This document shows, piece by piece, positions 4,782 through 13,264 of a stretch of 23,191 nucleotides of DNA (position 1 is its first letter; each line of letters begins with the position of its first letter). The stretch is from RGIG2707 sp045600065 (GTDB taxonomy: Bacteria; Bacillota; Clostridia; Peptostreptococcales; Anaerovoracaceae). The position numbers and the translations under genes were made by a program. A model generated the notes under the pieces. It searched no databases and was not told where the DNA came from. It was given only the letters and a program-made list of their open reading frames with translations. The DNA is taken from NCBI GenBank assembly GCA_045600065.1, contig JAZRXE010000105.1, forward strand, positions 1 to 23,191, written 5' to 3'.

Positions 4782-6740
4782 GTGGATAAGCAGTTTATAA
4801 CAGATCTGATAAAGCCATATCTTTACGCGGGCCTGGCTGCAAACGTGGTGCTCTCGCTGGTGGTTCTGAAATTCAATGTGCTGGCAGGGCTGATATGCTT
4901 CGGGACATCCTTTCTGCTGTTTTCTCGGCTGATAGCGGCTGTCAGCGAAAAGAGCTTCCCCCGCTGCGAGGAAAAGCTTCAGGACGTTCTCAACGAAACA
5001 GACGAGCTCATGTTCAGCTTCAGGCAGAGCCTGGCTCAGGCAATTTGCGCCACCGATGCCGCCGGACATATATATTGGAAAAACAGCCGTTTTGAAGAGC
5101 TGTTCGGCTCTGAAAACGACATGTTCAGGCTCATGAGCCGGGAGCTTTTGGATGAGCTGTTCCGCTCGGAGAGCGCCCGCATCAAAATCGAAGCAGGCGG
5201 AGCCAGCTACAGTGTCACCGGCTCTGCGGTGGAAAGCCTGGAAGACAAGCGCCTGCTGTTCTTTACAGACGAAACGGCTTCGGAAATGGTGCTCAAGCTC
5301 TACAACGAGGATCATGTGTGCCTGGCTCTTGTGAGCATAGACAACTATGCCGAAATACTCAACAGCACGTCGGCAGAGGAGCAGTCCTCCGTCATAGCCG
5401 ACATGGACAAGAAGATCAGAAACTGGGGCTCCGAGCTGGACGCCGCTGTGTTCAAATACAGAAGCAGCAATTATGCCGTGCTTTTTAAGGCAAAGTATCT
5501 GGAGGAGCTGCGCAAAAACAGGTTCAGCCTGCTGGATCAGATGCACGAGATCGAAAGCGGCGCGGATTTCCCGACCTCCGTATCCATGGGGGTTTCCTAC
5601 GGCATGGCAACTCTGGCAGAGGCCGAAGACGATGCCTACAAGGCGCTGGAGCTTGCCCTGGGAAGGGGCGGCGATCAGGCCGTGCTCAAGGGCCCGGACG
5701 GCGAGCCGGAGTTCTTCGGAGGCACCCTGCCCACAGTCGAAAAGCGCAACAAGGGCAAATCCAGGATGGTTGCCCACGCTCTGCTGCAGCAGATACAGGG
5801 CTCGAGCCGGGTTTATATTATGGGTCATTCCCGTCCGGACATGGATTCCTTCGGAGCCTCCGTGGGCATTTACGCCCTGTGCCGCAATGCGGGCAAGTCT
5901 GCGGATATAATAATCGACCAGCCCGGAGAGGGCATAGATTCTCTGTACGAAGCAGCCCTTCAGACAGGAGCCTACAGCTTTGTCAGCGGTGAAGAGGCCT
6001 GCAGGAGCATAAGCCCCGAGGATCTTCTGATAGTGGTGGACTGCTACATTCCGCCCATGTGCGAATGCCCGGCGGTTCTTGAGCTCACCCGCAGGGTGGC
6101 TGTCATAGACCATCACCGCAGGTCCAAGAATTACATACAGAACGCGACTCTTGTCCACGCTGAGGTCTACGCAAGCTCGGCCTCAGAGCTGGTGGCGGAG
6201 CTGCTACAGTATGCCGGAGACAAGACAGAGCTCAGCGAGTTCGAGGCCGAGGCCCTGCTGGCAGGAATCACGGTAGATACCAAAAACTTTACCGTCAATA
6301 CGGGCGTGCGCACCTTCGAGGCCGCAGGCTGGCTCAAGCGCAGGGGCGCAGACAACAACATAGTCAAGGGCTTCTTCAGGCAGCGCCTGGAATTCGTGCA
6401 GAAGAAGTTCAATATCATTGCCAGCGCGGAGATACTTCCCGGTGGCTTTGCGGTGGCATATACAAAGGAGAGCGATCCTTCCATGCAGGTGCTGGCCGCT
6501 CAGGCGGCAGACGAGCTTCTGGACATGAAGGGCGTGGTGGCGGCCTTTGCCGCAGGCAGGGGCAAGGATCAGACTATGGTCAGTGCCAGGGCCGCAGCCG
6601 GAGTCAATGTGCAGACCATAATGGAGCAGTTGGGCGGAGGCGGCCACATGAACATAGCCGCGGCTCAGGTAAGCGAGTCTCCGGAAGAAGCAATACAGCG
6701 AATAGTTGAAATACTTAGAAGCAGCGGAATGCTGCAATAG
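4782..6740 (+). CDS. gdpP: GdpP-type cyclic-di-AMP phosphodiesterase (membrane-anchored DHH/DHHA1 protein)
   Basis: GdpP hydrolyses the second messenger c-di-AMP and so affects osmotic and cell-wall balance. This 652-residue protein has the family layout: two N-terminal membrane helices (about 12-48), a PAS-like region, a degenerate GGDEF domain (about 170-300, with RSSNY in place of the active motif), then the DHH phosphodiesterase domain with GHSRPDMD (348-355), VVDC (D420) and IDHHRR (D443-H444-H445), and a DHHA1 domain with GGGGHMN (H622). Metal ligands are intact. The start is placed at the GTG at 4782: AGGAGG (4770-4775) abuts an ATG at 4776 with no spacing, but is six bases from the GTG. 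It heads the conserved order gdpP-rplI-dnaB. A structured leader precedes it. Confidence 0.95.
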   Translation: MDKQFITDLIKPYLYAGLAANVVLSLVVLKFNVLAGLICFGTSFLLFSRLIAAVSEKSFPRCEEKLQDVLNETDELMFSFRQSLAQAICATDAAGHIYWKNSRFEELFGSENDMFRLMSRELLDELFRSESARIKIEAGGASYSVTGSAVESLEDKRLLFFTDETASEMVLKLYNEDHVCLALVSIDNYAEILNSTSAEEQSSVIADMDKKIRNWGSELDAAVFKYRSSNYAVLFKAKYLEELRKNRFSLLDQMHEIESGADFPTSVSMGVSYGMATLAEAEDDAYKALELALGRGGDQAVLKGPDGEPEFFGGTLPTVEKRNKGKSRMVAHALLQQIQGSSRVYIMGHSRPDMDSFGASVGIYALCRNAGKSADIIIDQPGEGIDSLYEAALQTGAYSFVSGEEACRSISPEDLLIVVDCYIPPMCECPAVLELTRRVAVIDHHRRSKNYIQNATLVHAEVYASSASELVAELLQYAGDKTELSEFEAEALLAGITVDTKNFTVNTGVRTFEAAGWLKRRGADNNIVKGFFRQRLEFVQKKFNIIASAEILPGGFAVAYTKESDPSMQVLAAQAADELLDMKGVVAAFAAGRGKDQTMVSARAAAGVNVQTIMEQLGGGGHMNIAAAQVSESPEEAIQRIVEILRSSGMLQ

Positions 6741-6751
6741 GGGGTAAAAAT

Positions 6752-7204
6752 ATGCAGGTAATTTTACTTAAGGATGTCAGGGGTCTGGGAAAAGCCGGAC
6801 AGGTAGCCAAGGTCAGCGACGGATACGCAAGGAATCTTCTGCTGCCCAAGAAGCTGGCAATGGAAGCAACCGATGCCAACATGAAGGTCCTGGAAAAGAA
6901 GAAGGCCGAGATCGAGGCTCAGAGGGCCCTGGATATGCAGGTGGCAAAGGAGCTCAAGGAAAAGATCGAAAAGGCCGAGCCCGTAAAGATCTATTCCAAG
7001 GCCGGAGACAACGGCAGACTCTTTGGCGCCATCACGGCTCAGGACATCGCAGATGCCTTCGAAAAGGAATATAAGATAGCTCTGGACAAGAAGAAGATCA
7101 ATCTGGCAGAGCCCATCAAGCAGCTGGGCGACAGCGAGGTAGAGGTCAAGCTCTTCCAGGGAATAAACGCCAGGCTCAAGCTCTCCGTGCTGACTCAGCA
7201 GTAA
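6752..7204 (+). CDS. rplI: 50S ribosomal protein L9
   Basis: The 150-residue protein matches bacterial L9 over its whole length. The N-terminal rRNA-binding domain starts MQVILLKDVRGLGKAGQVAKVSDGYARNLLLP in the usual form (L9 signature about residues 13-40), then a long charged connecting helix (about 41-75), then the C-terminal domain with GRLFGAIT and INLAEPIKQLG. L9 binds domain V of 23S rRNA near the L1 side of the ribosome and helps keep the reading frame. It starts 11 bases after gdpP with GGGGGT as a weak binding site, and dnaB begins nine bases after its stop, so it is in the middle of an operon. Nothing unusual is seen. Confidence 0.98.
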   Translation: MQVILLKDVRGLGKAGQVAKVSDGYARNLLLPKKLAMEATDANMKVLEKKKAEIEAQRALDMQVAKELKEKIEKAEPVKIYSKAGDNGRLFGAITAQDIADAFEKEYKIALDKKKINLAEPIKQLGDSEVEVKLFQGINARLKLSVLTQQ

Positions 7205-7213
7205 GGAGCCGCT

Positions 7214-8569
7214 ATGCCTCAGCAGATGGAAAGGATACCGCCTCATAATCAGGACGCGGAAAAAAGCGTGCTGGGAGCCATTTTAATGGACAAGGACGTG
7301 TTTTTCGGCGTGTCCGAGGTGGTAAGGGCAGAGGATTTCTACACTCCTGCCCACAGGGAAATATTCAGCGCCATGGCCGATCTGTTTCAGCGCGGAGAGG
7401 CTGTGGATATAATAACGGTAACGGAAAATCTCAACCGCAGAGGCACCCTCGAAACCGTAGGCGGCAGGGTCTATGTCGCCCTGCTTTCCTCCGAGGTTCC
7501 CACCACGGCAAACGCCGTTCAGTATGCCAGGATAGTGTCCGAAAAGGCCATGCTGAGAAGGCTCATATCCGCAGCGGGGGGCATGGTGGAGGAGGCCTTC
7601 AGCGAGACTGTGTCCAGCCAGCAGGTGCTCGATCATGCGGAGCAGACCATTCTGGACATAGCAAGGACCAGGCAGACCGGGGACTATACCTCCATACGCG
7701 AGGTAATGGACCGCAATATAGACGCCATTCGCGAGGCCGAGGCCAACAAGGGTACTGTGCCCGGGCTTTCCACGGGCTTCAGGGATCTGGATGCCAAGAC
7801 GAACGGCCTGCAGAAATCTGATCTTATAATCATCGCGGCTCGCCCTTCCATGGGAAAGACCGCCTTCGCCCTTAACATAGCCCAGCATGCGGCAGTCAAA
7901 AAGGGCAAGAGGGTGGCAATCTTTTCTCTGGAAATGTCCGACGATTCTCTGGGCATGAGACTTCTTTCCATGGAAGCCCGGGTGGACAGCAAAAAGCTGA
8001 AGACCGGAGAGCTGAGCATGGAGGAGTGGGAAAGCCTCAACATGGCGGCAAGCAGGCTGGCAGAGACGGATATAATGATAGACGACACCACCAGCATGGG
8101 AGCCATGGAGATACGCAACAAGTGCCGCCGCATGGCAATGAGCAAGCCTCTGGATCTTATAGTCATCGACTATCTGCAGATGATGAGCGCAGATACCAGG
8201 GCGGAGAGCCGTCAGCAGGAGGTCACCCAGATATCCAGATATCTGAAGCAGCTTGCAAGAGAGATGGAATGCCCTGTTATCGTTCTGTCCCAGCTTTCCC
8301 GTGCAGCGGAAAAGCGTCAGGGAGATTCCCGTCCCATGCTCTCGGATCTGCGTGAATCCGGAGCCATTGAGCAGGACGCCGACGTGGTGATGTTCCTCTA
8401 CAGGCCCGACTATTACAAGGCACCCGACGCCCAGCCCACCAATACCTGCGAGGTTATAATCGCCAAGCAGAGAAACGGTGAGACAGGAACCGTCACCCTT
8501 ACCTGGGTGCCCAGATATACCAAATTCGCAGACCGCAGCTTCGAAACACCGGAGGCAAGCTATCAATGA
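7214..8569 (+). CDS. dnaB: Replicative DNA helicase DnaB
   Basis: DnaB is the hexameric helicase that unwinds DNA at the replication fork (called DnaC in Bacillus). The 451-residue length is normal. The N-terminal domain starts with PPHNQDAEKSVLGAILMD and is followed by the linker and the RecA-like domain. Walker A is RPSMGKTAF (K215, T216); Walker B is LIVIDYLQMM (D319); the ESRQQEV and LSQLSRAAEKRQ segments and the arginine finger region near the C-terminus (KQRNGETGT) are present. No intein is seen. AAGGAG precedes the ATG. Its stop overlaps the next gene by four bases (ATGA), coupling it to the DnaD-like primosome protein. Confidence 0.98.
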   Translation: MPQQMERIPPHNQDAEKSVLGAILMDKDVFFGVSEVVRAEDFYTPAHREIFSAMADLFQRGEAVDIITVTENLNRRGTLETVGGRVYVALLSSEVPTTANAVQYARIVSEKAMLRRLISAAGGMVEEAFSETVSSQQVLDHAEQTILDIARTRQTGDYTSIREVMDRNIDAIREAEANKGTVPGLSTGFRDLDAKTNGLQKSDLIIIAARPSMGKTAFALNIAQHAAVKKGKRVAIFSLEMSDDSLGMRLLSMEARVDSKKLKTGELSMEEWESLNMAASRLAETDIMIDDTTSMGAMEIRNKCRRMAMSKPLDLIVIDYLQMMSADTRAESRQQEVTQISRYLKQLAREMECPVIVLSQLSRAAEKRQGDSRPMLSDLRESGAIEQDADVVMFLYRPDYYKAPDAQPTNTCEVIIAKQRNGETGTVTLTWVPRYTKFADRSFETPEASYQ

Positions 8570-9816
8570 GGTTCCGCAGACAGGAAATAAGTCAATACAT
8601 ACTCTGCGACACTCAGGTGGAGGATCTGTTTCTGGCGGAATTCATGCCAAAGGCTCCCGGAGACTGCGTAAAGGTCTACCTGCTTGCCCTTATGTACGTC
8701 CAGCTGGGTAAAGAGCTGGAAACCGGGGAGCTGGCAAGGGCCACGGGCATCAGCGCCGAAAAGGTGCTTGAATGCTGGGATTACTGGGAGGCTCAGGGTG
8801 CAGTGCGCAAGATCTACACCAAAGAAAGCGGCAGCTACGGCTACGATATAGAGTTCCTGAGCCTGAGAGAGCAGGCCCTCGGTCTGCGTCCGGCGCCGGA
8901 AAAGGAAGAGCCTGTAAGCATTGTGGATCAGAACGCCTTATCGGCCCTGTATTCAGACGTTGAAAGCTCCACAGGCAGGCTGCTGGAGCCCCGGGAGATC
9001 ACCGAAATATCCTCCTGGATCGCCGATTACGGCATGAGTCCTTCCCTGATACTTCTGGGCTACGATTACTGCACCCGTTTCCGCAAAAGCAACAGGTACA
9101 GCTATGTGGGCGCGGTGCTCAAGGACTGGATGGCCAAGGGGCTTAAGACAGAGGAGCAGGTCAGGGAGCACCTTCAGGATATGGATAAGCACTACGAGCT
9201 TTACCGCAAGGTATTCAGGGCTCTGGGCTTTTCCAGAAGCCCCGGAGAAGAGGAAAAACGCCGCATGAACGCCTGGGTGGATGATATGGGTTTTTCCACG
9301 GAGCGCATACTGGAGGCCTGTGCCAAAAGCTCGGGGATATCAAATCCCAATATCAATTACGTCGACAGCGTGCTTAAGGCCTGGTACAAGGAAGAAAAGG
9401 ACCCCGGAGAAAAATCCCCGGAGGATCTCTTTGCCCGCATCAATGCCATGTATCAGCAGGAAAGAGAAGAAAATATCCGCAAAACCGAGGAAAACAGGCG
9501 CAGGATATGCGCCCGCATACCCCGTATGTCGGATATACAAGAAGAGCTCAAGGATGCCGGCTACAAGATGGCAAAGGCAAACTTCTCAGGCGCCTCCGGC
9601 CGCAGCGTCATCGCCGCGCAGAAGGCCAGGATAGAAGCTCTCAATAAAGAGAAAGCAGACCTGCTCAGGCAGGAGGGCCTTAGTCCCCAGGCTATGGACC
9701 CGATATACACCTGTCCTTACTGCAAGGATACCGGGGAACTTGATGACGGCAGCAGATGCTCCTGCTTCGGAACGAAGCTTGCACTTCTGCGCGGTCTTCC
9801 CCAAGAAAGGAAATAA
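8566..9816 (+). CDS. DnaD-like primosome protein with a DnaC-loader-type N-terminal/zinc region at its C-terminus
   Basis: This 416-residue protein starts with a winged-helix DnaD/DnaB N-terminal-like domain (CVKVYLLALMYV, LARATGISAEKVLECWDYWEAQGAVRK), followed by two helical DnaD-type C-terminal modules (about 130-205 with ISSWIADYGMSPSLILLGYDYC, and 215-285 with WVDDMGFSTERILEACAKSSGISNPNINYVDSVLKAWYKE, shown here in pieces). These act in loading DnaB at origins. From about residue 300 the protein looks like the start of DnaC-type helicase loaders: a coiled helix, then C383-x2-C386-x11-C398-x-C400 in YTCPYCKDTG...CSC. The AAA+ ATPase domain that normally follows this zinc region is absent, and no loader gene follows. 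It overlaps dnaB by four bases (ATGA). Confidence 0.85.
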   Translation: MRFRRQEISQYILCDTQVEDLFLAEFMPKAPGDCVKVYLLALMYVQLGKELETGELARATGISAEKVLECWDYWEAQGAVRKIYTKESGSYGYDIEFLSLREQALGLRPAPEKEEPVSIVDQNALSALYSDVESSTGRLLEPREITEISSWIADYGMSPSLILLGYDYCTRFRKSNRYSYVGAVLKDWMAKGLKTEEQVREHLQDMDKHYELYRKVFRALGFSRSPGEEEKRRMNAWVDDMGFSTERILEACAKSSGISNPNINYVDSVLKAWYKEEKDPGEKSPEDLFARINAMYQQEREENIRKTEENRRRICARIPRMSDIQEELKDAGYKMAKANFSGASGRSVIAAQKARIEALNKEKADLLRQEGLSPQAMDPIYTCPYCKDTGELDDGSRCSCFGTKLALLRGLPQERK

Positions 9817-11678
9817 TGAGTCAGACTTCCGATAAAAACGGAAAGAAGAATACACAGCCAAGCAGCCGCCAGCTTTATGTCCAGGCAATAAGGGACATTT
9901 CAGGCAAGGCTCAGGAAAGCCTTGATAAGCTGGCCGACCTGCAGAACCGCCGCAGGGAGCTGGAGGAGCAGATACGCTCTTCAGCAAGGACCCGTCACGA
10001 GGAGCGCAATGCTCTTTACGAGGAACGCCTGCGCAGCACTGCCGCAGACGGCGGGCAGTCCGACGGAGAACAGCTGAAGATAGCCGATCATCACAGCCTT
10101 ACGGCTTACCAGGTCAAGGCCTATCTGAAATCCCACAAGCAGCACAGACCTGTTTCGGAAAGCTTTCTGCACAGGTGCTGGCGCTACATGGGTCAGATCA
10201 AAAGCCTCAAAGAGAACCTGAAGGAAAGCCCCCTGCTGACAGACGAAAAGCGCAGGGCTGCCAGGTCGGAGGTTTTCAGGGATTGCTTCGACGTCTACTG
10301 CGATGCCTGGTCGGAAATGACCGAATGCTGCTGGGATTTTATGTGCATGCTGGCATCGGACAGCTGGGATGTGCTGCTTTTTGCGGTGGATATGATAATC
10401 GCCGCAGCCTTTTATCTGGAGGCAGCCATGTCCTGGGTCTGGGACCTTTTCTACGACATACGCTTCTGGTTTGAGTCCAATAAGCGCATGGTCTTTCAGG
10501 TCTTTGCCGGCAGCGTCACCGTGGCGTCTCTGCTTGCGGTATTTATCAGCTCCGTGGTGGGCTATGAATACAGCTATTACGGGCGAACCCTGGGCATAGC
10601 CAAATCCAAGGCAGATGTTTACCGCACCATAGCCGTTCTCGGAGACAAGCTTTCCGAGGCTACCGGCGCGAATATTTCCATCGATGTGGAAAGGGATATT
10701 GAATTTACAAGGGTCATAGGCTTTAAGCAGGATGTGGATACCACAGACGATATACTCAATAACCTGACCTATATGAGAGATATTCAGATCAGGGCCTATG
10801 CCATAGAGGTAAACGGACAGAACGCAGTAATACTGGAGAGCGAGGATTCCGCCTGGAGCATGCTCGACAGGATAAAGGCTGCCGCCACACCTGCGGCCGA
10901 GGGCGTGGAATACAGCGACATTCACTTTATGGAAAATGTAACGGTTTCTGAGGTGGGAGTGCTTCTGGGCGACCTGTGGAATGCATCCGATGCCTACAGA
11001 TATCTGACAACAGGCTCTGCAAAGAACACAGATGCCCCGTCCCCTGTCATCAATGTAAGCAGCGTGGAGACCCGCACATACTACGAGGACATAATGTACG
11101 GCACCAGATACATAGAGAACAGCGCCATGTATTCGGATGAAACCGAGCTTATATCCGCAGGTGTCTACGGCAAGCAGAAGATAGTGGCGACCATCAGCAG
11201 GACCAACGGCAGCGAGAACAGCAGGGAGATAGTTTCCAGCGTCAGGATATCCAACCCCGTAGACGAGGTCATGTATCACGGAACCAAGGATCTGCCGCCC
11301 AGAGAGGGCACCGGCACCTTCAAGTACCCAATGACAAGCTACACCATCACCTCCAGATTCGGAATGCGCTGGGGCCGCATGCATCAGGGCGTGGACTTCG
11401 CGGCGCCCACAGGCACCAAGATCTATGCCTCCGACGGCGGCGTGGTCACCTTCTCCGGATGGAAGGAGGGCTACGGCTACGTTGTCATGATAGACCACGG
11501 ATCCTTGTATTCTACGGTCTATGCCCACTGCTCGAAGATTATGGTCGAGGTAGGCGACATGGTATATCAGGGTCAGAATATAGCTCTTTGCGGAAACACC
11601 GGAAACAGCACCGGCCCCCATTGCCACTTCGAGATAAGGTATAAAAACGAAGCCCAGAACCCTCTGGACTTCCTGTAA
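9816..11678 (+). CDS. Membrane-anchored M23 (LytM-type) metallopeptidase
   Basis: The 620-residue protein probably cuts peptide cross-bridges in peptidoglycan. It has a basic, Gln-rich cytoplasmic N-terminus with a coiled coil (about 20-55), a hydrophobic stretch (about 185-215), a clear membrane helix (about 225-249, FAGSVTVASLLAVFISSVVG), an extracellular region of about 250 residues with repeated beta/alpha units, and a C-terminal M23 domain. Zinc ligands are complete: H523 and D527 in HQGVDFAAP, and H602/H604 in HCHFE, with the typical GNTGNSTGPH before them. The start at 9816 shares one base with the previous stop (TAATG) and follows AAAGGA. A large cytoplasmic N-terminal half is unusual for simple M23 enzymes. 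It ends the replication operon, just before repeat 11694-11758. Confidence 0.88.
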   Translation: MSQTSDKNGKKNTQPSSRQLYVQAIRDISGKAQESLDKLADLQNRRRELEEQIRSSARTRHEERNALYEERLRSTAADGGQSDGEQLKIADHHSLTAYQVKAYLKSHKQHRPVSESFLHRCWRYMGQIKSLKENLKESPLLTDEKRRAARSEVFRDCFDVYCDAWSEMTECCWDFMCMLASDSWDVLLFAVDMIIAAAFYLEAAMSWVWDLFYDIRFWFESNKRMVFQVFAGSVTVASLLAVFISSVVGYEYSYYGRTLGIAKSKADVYRTIAVLGDKLSEATGANISIDVERDIEFTRVIGFKQDVDTTDDILNNLTYMRDIQIRAYAIEVNGQNAVILESEDSAWSMLDRIKAAATPAAEGVEYSDIHFMENVTVSEVGVLLGDLWNASDAYRYLTTGSAKNTDAPSPVINVSSVETRTYYEDIMYGTRYIENSAMYSDETELISAGVYGKQKIVATISRTNGSENSREIVSSVRISNPVDEVMYHGTKDLPPREGTGTFKYPMTSYTITSRFGMRWGRMHQGVDFAAPTGTKIYASDGGVVTFSGWKEGYGYVVMIDHGSLYSTVYAHCSKIMVEVGDMVYQGQNIALCGNTGNSTGPHCHFEIRYKNEAQNPLDFL

Positions 11679-11693
11679 GTCCAAAACACAGAA

Positions 11694-11758
11694 AACACAG
11701 GGGGACGGCTCTCTTGTGTCCCGGCACACTTGACACAAGAGAACCGTCCCCCTGTGTT
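11694..11758. repeat. Palindromic repeat, GGGGACGGTTC family, compact copy 4
   Basis: Arms of 27 bases (11694-11720 and 11732-11758) form an inverted repeat with one mismatch around a short loop. The core CAGGGGGACGG is shared with the other copies, but the inner hairpin is missing and the arm ends in CTCTTGTGTC instead of TTCTTCTGTG, so this is a variant subtype. It starts 16 bases after the M23 stop and could end that transcript, though no T-run follows. Confidence 0.88.
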
Positions 11759-11805
11759 CCCGGAAAAATTTTTTGCAAAAAACTGCGTCAATGCATGCAG
11801 TTTTC

Positions 11806-11834
11806 TTGCTTTTTCGGGCTTGTGGTATTAGAAT
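11806..11834 (+). promoter_or_regulatory. Promoter of the CofE-like gene
   Basis: TTGCTT (11806-11811) and TAGAAT (11829-11834) are separated by 17 bases. The expected start lies about 25-30 bases before the ATG at 11869, with GGGAGG between. Confidence 0.6.
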
Positions 11835-11868
11835 ATCAGCGTATTTTTTTGTCAAGGGAGGCAAAAAC

Positions 11869-13059
11869 ATGGAGAGATATATCGGAACAGTATCAAGAGG
11901 AGTCAGAGCACCCATCATCCGCCAGGGAGACGATATAGTCAAGGTGGTGGCAGACAGCGTGCTGCAGGCAAGCAGGGCTCACGGTGTTGAAATACTCGAC
12001 AGAGACGTGGTCGCAGTCACAGAGTCCGTTGTTGCAAGGGCTCAGGGCAATTATGCGGGCATAGAGCATATTTCCAAGGATATCAGAAACAAGTTCCCCG
12101 ACGGGACCTTAGGTCTTATTTTCCCCATACTCAGCAGGAACCGCTTCGCAATGTGCCTTAAGGGCATAGCAGGCGGCGCAAAGAAGATATATCTGATGCT
12201 GAGCTATCCTTCCGACGAAGTGGGCAACCACCTTATCAGCGAGGATCAGATGGATGCCGCAGGCGTAAATCCCTACACAGATATTCTCAGCGAGGACAGA
12301 TACAGAGAGCTTTTCGGCTTCGAAAAGCACAGATTTACCGGTGTGGACTACATCGAATATTACAAGGATCTCATCAGGGCACAGGGCGCAGAGGTCGAGG
12401 TCATCTTCGCCAACGACTGCAGGGCCATCCTGGGATATACCAAAAACGTGCTGTGCTGCGACATCCATTCCAGAGAGCGCAGCAAAAGGCTGCTTAAGGC
12501 TGCAGGCGCAGATATCGTGCTGGGCCTTGACGATATTCTCAACGCGCCGGTAGACGGCAGCGGCTACAACGAGCAGTACGGACTGCTGGGCAGCAACAAG
12601 GCTACCGAGGATTCCGTCAAGCTCTTCCCCAGAGACTGCCAGCCCGTGGTGGACGGCATAGCCGCAAGGCTTAAGGAGGCCACCGGAAAGAACGTAGAGG
12701 TCATGGTTTACGGAGACGGTGCCTTTAAGGATCCCGTGGGCAAGATCTGGGAGCTGGCAGACCCCGTGGTCTCTCCGGCTTATACGCCGGGTCTGGAAGG
12801 ACTTCCCAACGAGGTCAAGATGAAGTATCTGGCAGACAACGATTTTGCCGATCTGTCCGGAGACGCCCTCAAGGAGGCAATTTCCGAATACATCAAGAAT
12901 AAGGATAAGGATCTCAAGGGACAGATGGTATCAGAGGGCACTACACCCAGAAGGCTCACAGACCTGCTGGGCTCGCTGTGCGATCTCACCTCCGGCTCCG
13001 GAGACAAGGGCACACCCATCATCTGGATACAGGGCTACTTCGATAACTACACTATGTAG
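11869..13059 (+). CDS. CofE-like protein (coenzyme F420-0:L-glutamate ligase family)
   Basis: This 396-residue protein belongs to the F420 ligase family, which in archaea and actinobacteria adds glutamate to the deazaflavin cofactor F420 using GTP. Recognisable parts are the N-terminal strand GTVSRGVRAPIIRQGDDI, DRDVVAVTESVVARAQGNY (about 43-61), the Asp/Gly-rich core with IFANDCRAILGY and VLGLDDILNAPVDGSGYNEQYGLLGSNKA, and VMVYGDGAFKDPVGKIWELADPVVSPAYTPGL. It is longer than the roughly 250-residue archaeal CofE, as is common in gut Clostridia. No other F420 gene is in the window, so the true substrate is uncertain; another acid-amide ligation is possible. The start follows GGGAGG. It has its own promoter and a strong terminator, so it is monocistronic. 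Confidence 0.78.
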   Translation: MERYIGTVSRGVRAPIIRQGDDIVKVVADSVLQASRAHGVEILDRDVVAVTESVVARAQGNYAGIEHISKDIRNKFPDGTLGLIFPILSRNRFAMCLKGIAGGAKKIYLMLSYPSDEVGNHLISEDQMDAAGVNPYTDILSEDRYRELFGFEKHRFTGVDYIEYYKDLIRAQGAEVEVIFANDCRAILGYTKNVLCCDIHSRERSKRLLKAAGADIVLGLDDILNAPVDGSGYNEQYGLLGSNKATEDSVKLFPRDCQPVVDGIAARLKEATGKNVEVMVYGDGAFKDPVGKIWELADPVVSPAYTPGLEGLPNEVKMKYLADNDFADLSGDALKEAISEYIKNKDKDLKGQMVSEGTTPRRLTDLLGSLCDLTSGSGDKGTPIIWIQGYFDNYTM

Positions 13060-13084
13060 GATACAGGCGATTGAAACCTGCAGG

Positions 13085-13115
13085 CACTCCCTTTGAAAAG
13101 AGGGAGTGTTTTTTT
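13085..13115 (+). terminator. Strong Rho-independent terminator after the CofE-like gene
   Basis: CACTCCCT (13085-13092) pairs with AGGGAGTG (13101-13108) and is followed by seven T residues. It lies 26 bases after the stop at 13059. Confidence 0.93.
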
Positions 13116-13198
13116 GGGAGAAAAATCGGGCAATTATTAAGAAATGTTTATGAAAACGATCATTTTTTGCGTATTTTCCACTATTCATCCGAAACCTT

Positions 13199-13226
13199 TT
13201 AAGTTAAAATAGTCTCTAAATATACT
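13199..13226 (+). promoter_or_regulatory. Candidate promoter of the acyl-CoA synthetase-mscS pair
   Basis: TTAAGT (13199-13204) and TATACT (13221-13226) are separated by 16 bases, about 40 bases before the ATG at 13265. TAAAAT at 13205 is an alternative -10. The surrounding 13120-13230 is AT-rich, as expected for a promoter region. Confidence 0.45.
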
Positions 13227-13264
13227 TGCTGCGAAGCAGTTTTCTATCAGCAGAAAGGACACAG

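Noticed and set aside
4719..6158. Long minus-strand open frame across gdpP
   Set aside because: It is antisense to conserved GdpP domains and has no recognisable family or ribosome-binding site.
9981..11942. Long open frame on the minus strand across the M23 gene
   Set aside because: It is a mirror of the GC-rich plus-strand coding frame; no binding site, no domain, odd His/Gly-rich composition. The plus strand has a clear M23 enzyme.
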